A stretch of 15,829 nucleotides of DNA. It comes from JBHENC01 sp051000345. Lineage in GTDB: Bacteria > Acidobacteriota > Blastocatellia > Pyrinomonadales > Pyrinomonadaceae. The notes under the pieces are model-generated. The model saw only the letters and a program-made list of their open reading frames with translations. It was not told where the DNA came from and made no database searches. Made by a program: the position numbers and the translations under genes. Shown one piece after another: positions 7,623 through 15,240 of the stretch. Position 1 is the stretch's first letter. Each line of letters starts with the position of its first letter. The stretch is from positions 1-15,829 of the forward strand of contig JBPCOJ010000111.1 of the NCBI GenBank assembly GCA_051000345.1, in the 5' to 3' direction.

Positions 7623-8177
7623 GTGAGTTTGAAACGGCTTTGTTGCATAAATAGGGTTTTGTGCCCATATATTGTGGAAGACCCGTCAAATTTCAGACCC
7701 GAAACCGCAATATATAGATTTATGCAACAACGCCGTTTGAAACAGCAAATCGTTTCCGATCTAACCGAGTCGATGAAGGCCAAAGACGCGGCGCGCACTT
7801 CCGTGCTGCGGATGGTCAAGGCCGCCTTGATGAATCGGGAAATCGAAAAAAGCGGCGAGTTGACGGACGAAGAAACAACGAAGTCTTTGCAATCTCTTGT
7901 CAAACAACGCCGCGATTCAATCGAGCAGTACGAAAAGGCCGGACGCGCGGAATTAGCCGACAAAGAGCGCGCCGAAATCAGCGTCATCGAAGCTTATCTG
8001 CCGCAAGCCGCCTCGCGTGAAGAAATCGAACGAGCCGTTGCCGAAGCGATTACTGAAACGAACGCTTCTTCGATGCGCGACATGGGCGCGGTGATGAAGG
8101 CTGCGCAGGCGCGTCTTGCCGGACAAAGCGCCGACGGACGAACGCTGAGCGAAATCGTTAAAGCGAAACTCGCCTAA
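7623..8177 (+). CDS. yqeY: GatB/YqeY domain protein with an in-frame miniature-element insertion
   Basis: A YqeY-like protein, related to the C-terminal tRNA-binding region of amidotransferase GatB; its own role is not settled. From GTG 7623, AAAGGAG lies 12 nt upstream, overlapping the uvrA stop. The product is 184 residues. Residues 1-4 (MSLK) and 41 onward (QQIVSDLTESMKAKD) join into a normal YqeY N-terminus. The 36 residues between are encoded by a 99-bp mobile element plus its 9-bp target duplication; without them the protein is 148 residues, the usual family length. The frame stays open, so the gene may make an extended protein. Alternatively translation may start at ATG 7722 inside the element (MQQRRLKQQIVSDL), though no Shine-Dalgarno precedes it. 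The rest, with its helical Lys/Glu-rich body and a C-terminal LSEIVKAKLA, looks intact. Confidence 0.9.
   Translation: MSLKRLCCINRVLCPYIVEDPSNFRPETAIYRFMQQRRLKQQIVSDLTESMKAKDAARTSVLRMVKAALMNREIEKSGELTDEETTKSLQSLVKQRRDSIEQYEKAGRAELADKERAEISVIEAYLPQAASREEIERAVAEAITETNASSMRDMGAVMKAAQARLAGQSADGRTLSEIVKAKLA
7627..7635. repeat. Left 9-bp target-site duplication
   Basis: GTTTGAAAC directly before the miniature element; the identical 9 bases follow it at 7735-7743. A 9-bp duplication is the size made by IS903-type (IS5 family) transposases. Confidence 0.88.
7636..7734. mobile_element. 99-bp non-autonomous miniature element with IS903-like (IS5 family) ends
   Basis: The left end begins GGCTTTGTTGCATAAAT; the right end, read inward on the other strand, begins GGCGTTGTTGCATAAAT (16 of 17 identical). 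IS903, as I recall it, ends in GGCTTTGTTGAATAAAT. A second internal inverted repeat, ATATATTGTGG (7667-7677) against CCGCAATATAT (7705-7715), lets the whole element fold as a long hairpin. It encodes no transposase of its own. Perfect 9-bp direct repeats flank it. It lies inside yqeY codon 5 and carries no stop in that frame. Confidence 0.9.
7735..7743. repeat. Right 9-bp target-site duplication
   Basis: GTTTGAAAC, identical to 7627-7635. Removing 7636-7743 rebuilds GTG AGT TTG AAA CAG CAA, the expected yqeY start. Confidence 0.88.
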
Positions 8178-8184
8178 TTTTTTT
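8163..8184 (+). terminator. Weak terminator at the yqeY end
   Basis: GCGA (8163-8166) pairs with TCGC (8170-8173) around AAC, overlapping the last yqeY codons. The stop codon and then seven T residues (8178-8184) follow. The 4-bp stem makes this a weak call. Confidence 0.3.
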
Positions 8185-8278
8185 ACGTTTGTTCAGACGC
8201 CTGTAACGCCCGCGCGCTATCATTCTTTTGCGTGCATCGTTTTATGTTCGAGCACGACGAAAGGGATAAACTGAACTC

Positions 8279-9559
8279 ATGGCGCGCAATAAAGTTTTGG
8301 CATTGATTCTCGCGGGCGGCGCAGGCAGTCGTTTGGACGCGTTGACGGAAGAGCGCGCCAAGCCCGTACTTCCCTTTGCGGGCGTTTATCGTTTGATCGA
8401 TTTCGCTTTGAGCAATTGTATGCACAGCGGAATCCCGGATGTCTGGATCATCGAACAATATCTGCCGCATTCCTTGAACGATCATCTGGCGAACGGCAGG
8501 CCTTGGGATTTGGATCGCACTTACGGCGGGCTAAAGGTGCTGCCGCCCTTTGAAGGCAGCGCGGATGCGGACGGCGGTTTCGCAGAAGGCAATGCCGACG
8601 CCATCTATCGCCACAAGGATTTCATACGCGAATTTGCGCCCGACATTCTGCTCGTTCTAAGCGCCGACCACATTTACAAACTCGATTTCGGCAAAGTCAT
8701 CGAACATCATTTGGAGCGCAACGCCGATGTGACGATGGTGACGACGCGCGTGCCTATCGAAGATGCGAGCCGCTTCGGAACAATCGAAGCCGACGAGGAA
8801 GGGCGCGTCACGAATTTCGCGTACAAAATAAAAAACCCGACAAGCGATCTGGCGACGACAGAGGTTTTCGTTTACAACGCGCACAAATTTTTAGAAACGC
8901 TCGACCAGCTCGCCGCCGAGGGCAGCAGCAAAAAAGTCGGCGGCGACAAAAAGAAAAAAGAGGCGGGCGCAAAGCTCAAAGACTTCGGCAACGAACTGCT
9001 GCCGCGCCTCGTGAAAAACGGGCGTGCCTTTGAGTATCGTTTCACGGAATACTGGCGCGATGTCGGCACAGTGGAAAGCTACTGGCAATCTCATATGGAC
9101 TTGCTGGAACACGAACCGCTCTTTGCGCTCGACGATCCGCGCTGGCCGATTTTGACCTACGGCTCGCAGCGCCTGCCCGCGCGCATACACAAATCAGCGC
9201 GCATCGAAAACAGCTTGATCGCGCCCGGCTGCACCGTGCGCGGCCATGTCATTGATTCCGTTCTCGCGCCCGGCGTCGTCATCGAAGCGGGAGCCGTCGT
9301 CAGCCGCTCCGTTTTGCTGCACAACACAATCGTCGCCGCGAACGCCCGCATCGACTGCGCCATCCTCGACGAAGAAGTGCATGTCGAAGAAAAGGCCGTT
9401 ATCGGCAAACAATCGAACACCACTGCGGCCTCGCGCCGAAAGTGCTCATCTTCGGACATCGCCTTAATCGGGCGAACGGCGCGCATCCCGGCGGGCAAGC
9501 GCATCGCAGCGGGCGCGCGTATCAAATCCCGCAAACAAGACCACTCAACAAAGTCTTGA
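8279..9559 (+). CDS. glgC: Glucose-1-phosphate adenylyltransferase (ADP-glucose pyrophosphorylase)
   Basis: This enzyme makes ADP-glucose and pyrophosphate from ATP and glucose-1-phosphate, the committed step of bacterial glycogen synthesis in the cytoplasm. The 426-residue protein shows the N-terminal nucleotidyltransferase motif LILAGGAGSRLDALTEERA (9-27) followed by KPVLPFAGVYRLIDFALSNC, then GNADAIYR, LSADHIYK (127-134) and WRDVGT (259-264). After about 300 comes a left-handed beta-helix with spaced I/V-x-x-G/A-x repeats. Two departures: the usual glucose-1-phosphate loop FxEKP reads FAYKIKNP (Lys kept), and a Lys-rich insert KKVGGDKKKKEAGAKLK sits before the WRDVGT region. The last 40 residues are less family-like. 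AAGGG lies about 14 nt before the ATG, which is long. No other glycogen gene is in the window. A paralogue acting on another sugar phosphate is less likely. Confidence 0.9.
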   Translation: MARNKVLALILAGGAGSRLDALTEERAKPVLPFAGVYRLIDFALSNCMHSGIPDVWIIEQYLPHSLNDHLANGRPWDLDRTYGGLKVLPPFEGSADADGGFAEGNADAIYRHKDFIREFAPDILLVLSADHIYKLDFGKVIEHHLERNADVTMVTTRVPIEDASRFGTIEADEEGRVTNFAYKIKNPTSDLATTEVFVYNAHKFLETLDQLAAEGSSKKVGGDKKKKEAGAKLKDFGNELLPRLVKNGRAFEYRFTEYWRDVGTVESYWQSHMDLLEHEPLFALDDPRWPILTYGSQRLPARIHKSARIENSLIAPGCTVRGHVIDSVLAPGVVIEAGAVVSRSVLLHNTIVAANARIDCAILDEEVHVEEKAVIGKQSNTTAASRRKCSSSDIALIGRTARIPAGKRIAAGARIKSRKQDHSTKS

Positions 9560-9596
9560 CAGCCATCAGAATTCGGAGTGCCTTCGACCGCACGCC

Positions 9597-9625
9597 TTGC
9601 TCCTGCCGCACTTATCTCGTATAAT
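9597..9625 (+). promoter_or_regulatory. Promoter for the rimP-nusA-infB-rbfA operon
   Basis: A perfect TATAAT (9620-9625) lies exactly 17 bp after TTGCTC (9597-9602; TTG conserved). Transcription would start near 9632, giving a 5' leader of about 100 nt before rimP that contains a terminator-like hairpin. Confidence 0.65.
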
Positions 9626-9660
9626 TCTTCGCTTGCTTTGCAGCGCGGCGGTACTGTCCG

Positions 9661-9685
9661 GTGGGTTCGCGCCCACTTTTTCTTT
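9661..9685 (+). terminator. Intrinsic terminator in the rimP leader (possible attenuator)
   Basis: GTGGGT (9661-9666) pairs with GCCCAC (9671-9676) around TCGC, with one G-U pair, followed at once by TTTTTCTTTT-type sequence (9677-9685 region). It lies after the candidate promoter and before rimP, so it could attenuate the operon. If that promoter is inactive it may simply end the glgC transcript. Confidence 0.6.
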
Positions 9686-9732
9686 TGCGCGTCTTCGCCG
9701 TGTAAGTATTCGAGAAAGGCGGGCGGCAGAAG

Positions 9733-10284
9733 ATGGCGATGAGCGCGGGTTCATTAGAAGCGCGTGTGCGGGAGATTGCGGAGCGCGCGGCAGTGGAGCA
9801 CGGGCTTGAACTCGTTCACGCGGAAATCGCCGGGCCGGAAGGCAAGCCGATCCTGCGTATTTATATTGATAAGCCGGACGGCGTGACGCATACGGATTGC
9901 TCGGCGATGAGCCTTCATCTAGGCACGGTGCTCGACGTGGAGGATTTTATTCATTCGGCTTATACGCTCGAAGTATCGTCGCCGGGATTGGAGCGCGGGC
10001 TTTATAAACCGGCTGATTACGAGCGTTTCGCCGGAAGCCTTGCGAAGTTGAAAACGCGCGTCGCGTTTGGCGGGCAACGCAACTTTCGCGGGCGCATCGT
10101 CGGGCTGACTGACAGCAAAGTAATCTTCGACGATAAAACGAGCGGGCGCGTCGAAATGCCTTTTGAAACGATTGTCAAAGCGAATCTGGAACTCGACGTC
10201 GAAGAAGAGTTTCGCCGTATGAAAGAGCATGAAGCAGAAGTGAAGGAAACCGCCCGCCAGCAGACCGGCGGCGCAAATCAGTAG
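9733..10284 (+). CDS. rimP: Ribosome maturation factor RimP
   Basis: RimP helps assemble the 30S subunit by promoting late ribosomal-protein binding to 16S rRNA. The 183-residue protein has the N-terminal alpha/beta domain (LEARVREIAERAAVEHGLEL, then ILRIYIDKPDGVTHTDC), the family signature EVSSPGLERGL near residues 80-90, and an SH3-like C-terminal domain (about 90-155, with FRGRIVGLTDSKVIF). A charged tail of about 28 residues follows. AAAGG and GGCGG elements lie 5-17 nt upstream; ATG 9733 is used, though ATG 9739 is possible. It is first in the conserved rimP-nusA-infB-rbfA order. Its TAG stop (10282-10284) is the first three bases of the long inverted repeat, so the gene's exact 3' end may have been set by that repeat. 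Confidence 0.95.
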   Translation: MAMSAGSLEARVREIAERAAVEHGLELVHAEIAGPEGKPILRIYIDKPDGVTHTDCSAMSLHLGTVLDVEDFIHSAYTLEVSSPGLERGLYKPADYERFAGSLAKLKTRVAFGGQRNFRGRIVGLTDSKVIFDDKTSGRVEMPFETIVKANLELDVEEEFRRMKEHEAEVKETARQQTGGANQ

Positions 10285-10372
10285 ATGTCAGATACTAGAT
10301 GCCGGATGTTAGTTCAGACTGACATTTGGTTAAAGGCAATTCTGATTTCTAACATCTAATATCCGACATCTA
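10282..10372. repeat. Long imperfect inverted repeat at the rimP/nusA junction (copy 1)
   Basis: The left arm starts TAGATGTCAGATACTAGATG (10282-10301) and continues to GGATGTTAG. The right arm CTAACATCTAATATCCGACA runs from 10349 and ends in TCTA at 10372. The arms pair over 20 bp with two mismatches, then through GATGTTAG/CTAACATC and TCAGA/TCTGA, with a 7-nt bulge on the left. The loop contains GGTTAAAGGC. The left-arm 20-mer occurs again, inverted, at 15352-15371. The element begins exactly at the rimP stop and ends 9 nt before nusA. Confidence 0.88.
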
Positions 10373-10381
10373 GCAAACTAT

Positions 10382-12073
10382 ATGAGTACATCCATTTCGC
10401 AGAACATCGAAGCGCTTTGTCAGGAACAGGGCATTGAACGCGAGTTGGTCATTGACGCCATGAAGGAAGCGGTGCGCGCGGCGGCCAAAAAGCAGTTCAA
10501 GTCCGGCGAAGATATTCAGGTTGAATGGAATCCTGAAAGCGGCATAGAGCTTTCGGCGACGAAGGTAATCGTCGAAGAAGTGACGAATCCGGCCACCGAA
10601 TTATCTCTCGAAGAAGCGCGCGAAATGGCGGGCGATGAAGTCGAAATCGGCGACGCACTTCTCTTGCCTTTGCCGATGGAAGAACTAGGGCGCATCGCGG
10701 CGCAAACCGCCAAGCAGATTCTTTTCCAGAAAGTGCGCGACGCCGTTCGCTCGAATGTTTACGAGCAGTACATAGACAAAATCGGCGACCTCGTCAACGG
10801 CTTCGTCAAACGCTTCGAGCGCGGCAACATGATCGTCGATCTAGGCACGATGGAAGCCATTTGCCCGCGCTCGCAGCAGTCCAGAGGCGAGCAGTGGAAT
10901 CAGGGCGAGCGCATACGTGTGGTTATCAGCAACGTCTCGAAGGAATCGAAGGGGCCGCAGGTCGAAGTTTCGCGCACCAGCCCGGAACTCCTGCGACGCT
11001 TGTTTGAAATGGAAGTGCCGGAGATTTACGACGAAACTGTAACGATCAAATCGTGCGTGCGCGAGCCGGGCGAGCGCGCCAAAATCGCCGTCACCTCGAA
11101 CGAAAGAGACGTTGACCCGGTGGGCGCGTGCGTCGGCATGAAGGGTTCGCGCGTGCAGGCAATCATTAGAGAGTTGCGCGGCGAAAAAATCGACATCATC
11201 GAATGGTCTGACGAGCCGAGCGTGTTTGCGGCTAACTCCCTGTCGCCCGCGAAAGTCAATCAAGTTCATATCACGGACATCGAACAGCGCCAGATGGAAG
11301 TGATCGTCAACGAAGACCAACTAAGTCTTGCTATCGGCAAGCGCGGGCAAAACGTGCGGCTGGCGACAAAGCTCGTCGGCTGGAACATAGACATACGCAG
11401 CGAAGAAGACCTCAAGAAGGAAGTCGCCGAACAAATGGGCGCGCTGATGGCTTCCGGCGGTTCAGTGCCGCTTTCTGTGATTGAAGGCGTCACGGCGACA
11501 ACCGCGACGACGCTCGGCGAACACGGCATCGAAGACATAGACGCGCTCGCCGCAACTTCCGTCGATGATCTCGTCGAATATCTGGACGTGAGTTTAGACG
11601 AAGCGGAATCCATCCTGAGCGCCGCGCAATCTGTCATCGCCGTGCGCGATGCTGCCGCCGCAGGCAAGCAGGAGGAGGGCGACGCAACGGAGTCTGAGAT
11701 GGAAGAAGCGAGCGAAGAATTAATTGACGCGCTTGTGGAAACCGAATCGCCCGTCGAACAACACGCTGCCAATGTGGAGTTCGACCCGGACGCTCCTGCG
11801 GAGGAAGTTAAGCCGTCCAACGAAATGACCAACGCGGGCTACGATGAAGCCGTCGAAGGCAATTCGCCGTTTCCGACCGACGAGCCGGACACGCTCACAC
11901 AAAACTCTGTCGAGCCGGTTGCCAGCACGGAAGCCGATCCGATGTCCGCCGACGAACTGCTGCTTCAGGAGCCGCAACACGATCTGCGCCCGGACACGGT
12001 CATGCCAGCGCCCGACGAGCAAAACGAAGATAAAGACCAGCCGACGGATGCGTCCTCCGATGCGGCGAAGTAG
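10382..12073 (+). CDS. nusA: Transcription elongation/termination factor NusA
   Basis: NusA binds RNA polymerase and nascent RNA and modulates pausing, Rho and intrinsic termination, and antitermination. The 563-residue protein has the N-terminal RNAP-binding domain (about 1-125), an S1 domain (about 130-200), and two KH domains with GMKG near 252-255 and GKRG at 319-322. A helix-hairpin-helix repeat follows (about 360-415), then a very acidic tail of about 140 residues rich in Glu, Asp, Ser and Pro. Known NusA proteins of many phyla stop near the second KH domain, so the tail is an extension. No Shine-Dalgarno is visible: the 9 nt between the inverted repeat and ATG are A/T-rich. Translation may start on an unstructured A/U patch beside the hairpin, or depend on coupling to rimP about 100 nt upstream. 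Confidence 0.97.
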   Translation: MSTSISQNIEALCQEQGIERELVIDAMKEAVRAAAKKQFKSGEDIQVEWNPESGIELSATKVIVEEVTNPATELSLEEAREMAGDEVEIGDALLLPLPMEELGRIAAQTAKQILFQKVRDAVRSNVYEQYIDKIGDLVNGFVKRFERGNMIVDLGTMEAICPRSQQSRGEQWNQGERIRVVISNVSKESKGPQVEVSRTSPELLRRLFEMEVPEIYDETVTIKSCVREPGERAKIAVTSNERDVDPVGACVGMKGSRVQAIIRELRGEKIDIIEWSDEPSVFAANSLSPAKVNQVHITDIEQRQMEVIVNEDQLSLAIGKRGQNVRLATKLVGWNIDIRSEEDLKKEVAEQMGALMASGGSVPLSVIEGVTATTATTLGEHGIEDIDALAATSVDDLVEYLDVSLDEAESILSAAQSVIAVRDAAAAGKQEEGDATESEMEEASEELIDALVETESPVEQHAANVEFDPDAPAEEVKPSNEMTNAGYDEAVEGNSPFPTDEPDTLTQNSVEPVASTEADPMSADELLLQEPQHDLRPDTVMPAPDEQNEDKDQPTDASSDAAK

Positions 12074-12277
12074 CAACAACAGTAGTAGTTGCGGCGTGTG
12101 CGCGTGCAGAGTGACGCCTGTTCGCGCCCTACGCTCCTTGCCTTTTTTGCCCGCCCCTTTCGCGGCTGCGCTCTTCTAAAAAGCGAGCTTCGGAAAAAGG
12201 CGGCGAGGGCGAGAGTCCTTTAACCTTTTACGAAGCGCGCGACGCCGTTTTATTTTGAAAGCGTCGGAGAAGAGTGC
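12074..12277. other. nusA-infB spacer without ylxR
   Basis: These 204 bp hold no credible reading frame. Many bacteria carry ylxR (and sometimes a small L7Ae-like gene) here; none is visible. Partly self-complementary stretches occur, such as CCTTTTT near 12140 against AAAAAGG near 12197. A good GGAG (12266-12269) lies 8 nt before the infB ATG. Confidence 0.6.
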
Positions 12278-15238
12278 ATGACCACTTCCAAAGTTCGCAT
12301 TTACGATTTAGCCAAAGAATTAAAGCTCGACTCGAAACGCCTGATCGAACGCGTTCGGCGCGAAGGCGTTGACGTGAGCGTGCCGTCCAACTCTGTTTCC
12401 AAAGAATTGGCAGACCGCATACGCAACGAAGTGTTCCCGAAGAAAGACACAGCCGCGCCGCGCGTCGTCAAAGTCGTCAAAAAAGCCGCCCAACCCGCCG
12501 CAGAGGAAACATCTGCACAGGACAGCACCGCGACAGAGATTGATGTGTATACGCCATCGAACGCATCCACACAAGCAGCCTCGATTGACGCTCATTCGCT
12601 GCCGCACGCGCCCGTTGAGACTGCTCGCCCTGAAGCGCCGCGCCAATTCGCCGCGCGACTGATTCCGAAAAAGCCACTCGCGCCCGCGACGCGCGCCGAA
12701 CAGCCTTCGGCAAATATCGACGGAGCAGCGACGCAGGCACAGTCGGCACAAGCAGCCGCCGCGCCCGCAATCGAAGAGCAAAACAACGGAGCGCCGCAGC
12801 AACAATCAACCGGCGATTCCTCTCTGCACGCGCAGCAAGCAACGTCAACAGATACAGCCAACGCCAGCGCTCAAATCAATCAACTTAATCAAACGCCGAA
12901 CGAAACTTTTATCGAAAGCGAAACACCCATTCAACAGGAAAACATTTCTCTTCCGCGACCTAGCTCAGTCGCCATTCCCTCAACACAAATCAGGCAGTTG
13001 CGTTTGACGCCCGCCGCGCTCAACGCAGGCATACGCCACGGTGAGCGCGCGCCTGTTCCCGTCGTTGCGCCGCCGCCCGTTGCGACGCCAAGTCCGCGCG
13101 AGCGACGCGAACGCAGCGGCGGCGGTAACGCGCAGGGACGCGGCAATGATCGCCCGTCTCGTTCGACGCTCACGCGCAGCGAGCGCACAGGCACTGTCGG
13201 CGAAACGGCGACGCCGCAAACCACTTATATTCCGCCGCCGACGGATCAACGCAAGCGCGGACGTGGCGGCGCGCGCGGCGGCGCGCCTGCGCGCGGCGGA
13301 CGCGGCAAGGCAATGGACGGGAGAGGCGGCGGGCGCTTCGGTGACCGCGATTTTGTGCCGCCGCCGCGTGCTTTGTCGCTCGAAGACCGCATCGCCGGAC
13401 GGCTCGGCATGGCCGCTGGCGTTGCAGGCGAGGAAAGCGAATTAAAATCCGTGCGCCTCGTCGAAGGCTCGACTGTCAGAGAATTTGCGGAAAAGCTCGG
13501 CATCACGCCGAAGGATGTCGTGACGCTGCTTTTGCAACGCGGAGTTTTCGCCACCGTCAATCAACCTTTGAACGATGATGTCGCTGTCGATTTAGGCCGT
13601 CGCTTCGGCTATGAAGTCTCGTTCGTGCCGTTCGAGGAAATGGTTGCCGAAGAAGAATTTGAAGAATTGATCGCCGCAGATGCGGACGACGTGGAATTGC
13701 CGCGCGCGCCCGTTATCACCGTCATGGGACACGTCGATCACGGCAAAACCAGCCTGCTCGACGGGATTCGTTCGACGGAAGTCGCTGCCGGTGAAGCGGG
13801 CGGCATCACGCAGCACATCGGCGCGTACAGCGTTCATGTGCCAAGCCCGGATAGCCCCGAAAAATTGCGCCGCGTCGTATTTTTGGACACGCCCGGCCAC
13901 GAAGCCTTCACGATGATGCGCGCGCGCGGCGCAAAGGCGACGGACATCGTCGTACTCGTCGTCGCGGCTGACGACGGAGTGATGCCGCAAACAATCGAAG
14001 CCATTGAACACTCGCGCGCCGCAGGCGTCCCGATGATCGTTGCGATTAATAAAATAGACAGGCCGGACGCGAATCCTGATCGCGTCAAACAGGAACTGGC
14101 GAACCACGGCTTGCAGCCAATCGAGTGGGGCGGCGAAACGGAAATGGCGCTCGTCTCCGCCAAGCAGCGCACTAATATAGATTCTCTTCTGGAAACTATT
14201 TTGCTGACGGCCGACATACTCGATTTGAAGGCCAGCCCGACGCGTCTTGCTTCCGGCGTAGTGCTCGAAGCAAAACTTGATCGCGGGCGCGGCGCAGTCG
14301 CAACAGTGCTCGTTCAGCAAGGCACTTTGCGCGTCGGCGATCCGTTTATCGTCGGGCAAATTTTCGGCAAAGTCCGCGCGATGTTCGATGATCGCGGAAA
14401 GATCGTCACGGAAGCAGGCCCCGCGACGCCCGTCGAAGTCTTAGGGCTTCAAGGCGTGCCGCAGGCGGGCGAGTCCTTCCAAGTCGTCGCAGACATCACA
14501 CGCGCGCAAAGCATTTCGCAGCACAGACAAATGCTGACGCGCCAGAACACGCTCGTGCAAACAACGAAGCGCGGCATCGAAGCGCTCGGCGAAACGGAAG
14601 TCAAGGAATTGCTCGTCGTCATCAAGGCGGACGTGCAGGGTTCCGTCGAAGTTTTGAAATCTACTTTGCAGAAGCTTTCAACCGAGCGCGTTAAAGTAAA
14701 AGTCGTTCGCTCCGGCGTCGGCGCGATCACGGAATCCGACGTGCTGCTGGCATCCGCAACACAGGCTGGCACGGCGAGCACCGCCGTCGTCATCATAGGC
14801 TTTAACGTGCGCCCGGAAGTCCGCGCCGCAGAACTGGCGAAGCAGGAAGCGGTTGACGTGCGGCTCCACTCGATTATCTACAAGGTCGAGGAAGAGATTC
14901 GCGCGGCGATGATCGGAATGCTCGAAGCCATCGAGAAGGAACGCATTTTGGGCATGGCGAACGTGCGCGAAATCTTCCGTGTTCCGCGCGCGGGCGTCAT
15001 CGCCGGTTGCATGGTGACAAGCGGCACTGTGCGGCGCAATGCGCGCGCGCGCCTGATACGCGACAACGTGGTTGCGTGGGAAGGCGGCATTTCCAGCCTT
15101 CGCCGTTTCAAGGAAGACGCTTCGGAAGTACGCGAAGGCTTCGAGTGCGGCATCGGCCTCGAAAACTTCAACGACGTTAAGATCGGCGATCAAATCGAAG
15201 CTTACATCATCGAGAAAATCGCCGCGACTGAATTATAA
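12278..15238 (+). CDS. infB: Translation initiation factor IF-2
   Basis: IF-2 is the GTPase that brings formyl-Met-tRNA to the 30S subunit and promotes subunit joining. The 986-residue protein has an N-terminal IF2_N module (VRIYDLAKELKLDSKRLIE, about 6-24 onward). A disordered linker follows, Ala/Gln/Pro-rich then Arg/Gly-rich (about 325-360). A second IF2_N-like module sits at about 390-450 (VREFAEKLGITPKDVVTLLL). The GTPase motifs are G1 GHVDHGKT (484-491), GGITQHIGAY, DTPGHEAF, NKID and SAK. Domains II-IV end in EAYIIEKIAATEL. GGAG 8 nt upstream fixes the start, in contrast to nusA and rbfA. The core is fully conserved and the linker accounts for the length above E. coli IF-2 (890). Confidence 0.98.
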   Translation: MTTSKVRIYDLAKELKLDSKRLIERVRREGVDVSVPSNSVSKELADRIRNEVFPKKDTAAPRVVKVVKKAAQPAAEETSAQDSTATEIDVYTPSNASTQAASIDAHSLPHAPVETARPEAPRQFAARLIPKKPLAPATRAEQPSANIDGAATQAQSAQAAAAPAIEEQNNGAPQQQSTGDSSLHAQQATSTDTANASAQINQLNQTPNETFIESETPIQQENISLPRPSSVAIPSTQIRQLRLTPAALNAGIRHGERAPVPVVAPPPVATPSPRERRERSGGGNAQGRGNDRPSRSTLTRSERTGTVGETATPQTTYIPPPTDQRKRGRGGARGGAPARGGRGKAMDGRGGGRFGDRDFVPPPRALSLEDRIAGRLGMAAGVAGEESELKSVRLVEGSTVREFAEKLGITPKDVVTLLLQRGVFATVNQPLNDDVAVDLGRRFGYEVSFVPFEEMVAEEEFEELIAADADDVELPRAPVITVMGHVDHGKTSLLDGIRSTEVAAGEAGGITQHIGAYSVHVPSPDSPEKLRRVVFLDTPGHEAFTMMRARGAKATDIVVLVVAADDGVMPQTIEAIEHSRAAGVPMIVAINKIDRPDANPDRVKQELANHGLQPIEWGGETEMALVSAKQRTNIDSLLETILLTADILDLKASPTRLASGVVLEAKLDRGRGAVATVLVQQGTLRVGDPFIVGQIFGKVRAMFDDRGKIVTEAGPATPVEVLGLQGVPQAGESFQVVADITRAQSISQHRQMLTRQNTLVQTTKRGIEALGETEVKELLVVIKADVQGSVEVLKSTLQKLSTERVKVKVVRSGVGAITESDVLLASATQAGTASTAVVIIGFNVRPEVRAAELAKQEAVDVRLHSIIYKVEEEIRAAMIGMLEAIEKERILGMANVREIFRVPRAGVIAGCMVTSGTVRRNARARLIRDNVVAWEGGISSLRRFKEDASEVREGFECGIGLENFNDVKIGDQIEAYIIEKIAATEL

Positions 15239-15240
15239 AG

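Noticed and set aside
8178..8278. glgC promoter (TTGTTC ... TATCAT)
   Set aside because: The spacer is 23 bp, too long for a standard promoter, and no better pair was found.
9597..9809. Plus-strand 70-codon frame with a hydrophobic start, before and into rimP
   Set aside because: Starts inside the -35 region of a strong promoter, crosses the hairpin and overlaps rimP; most likely chance.
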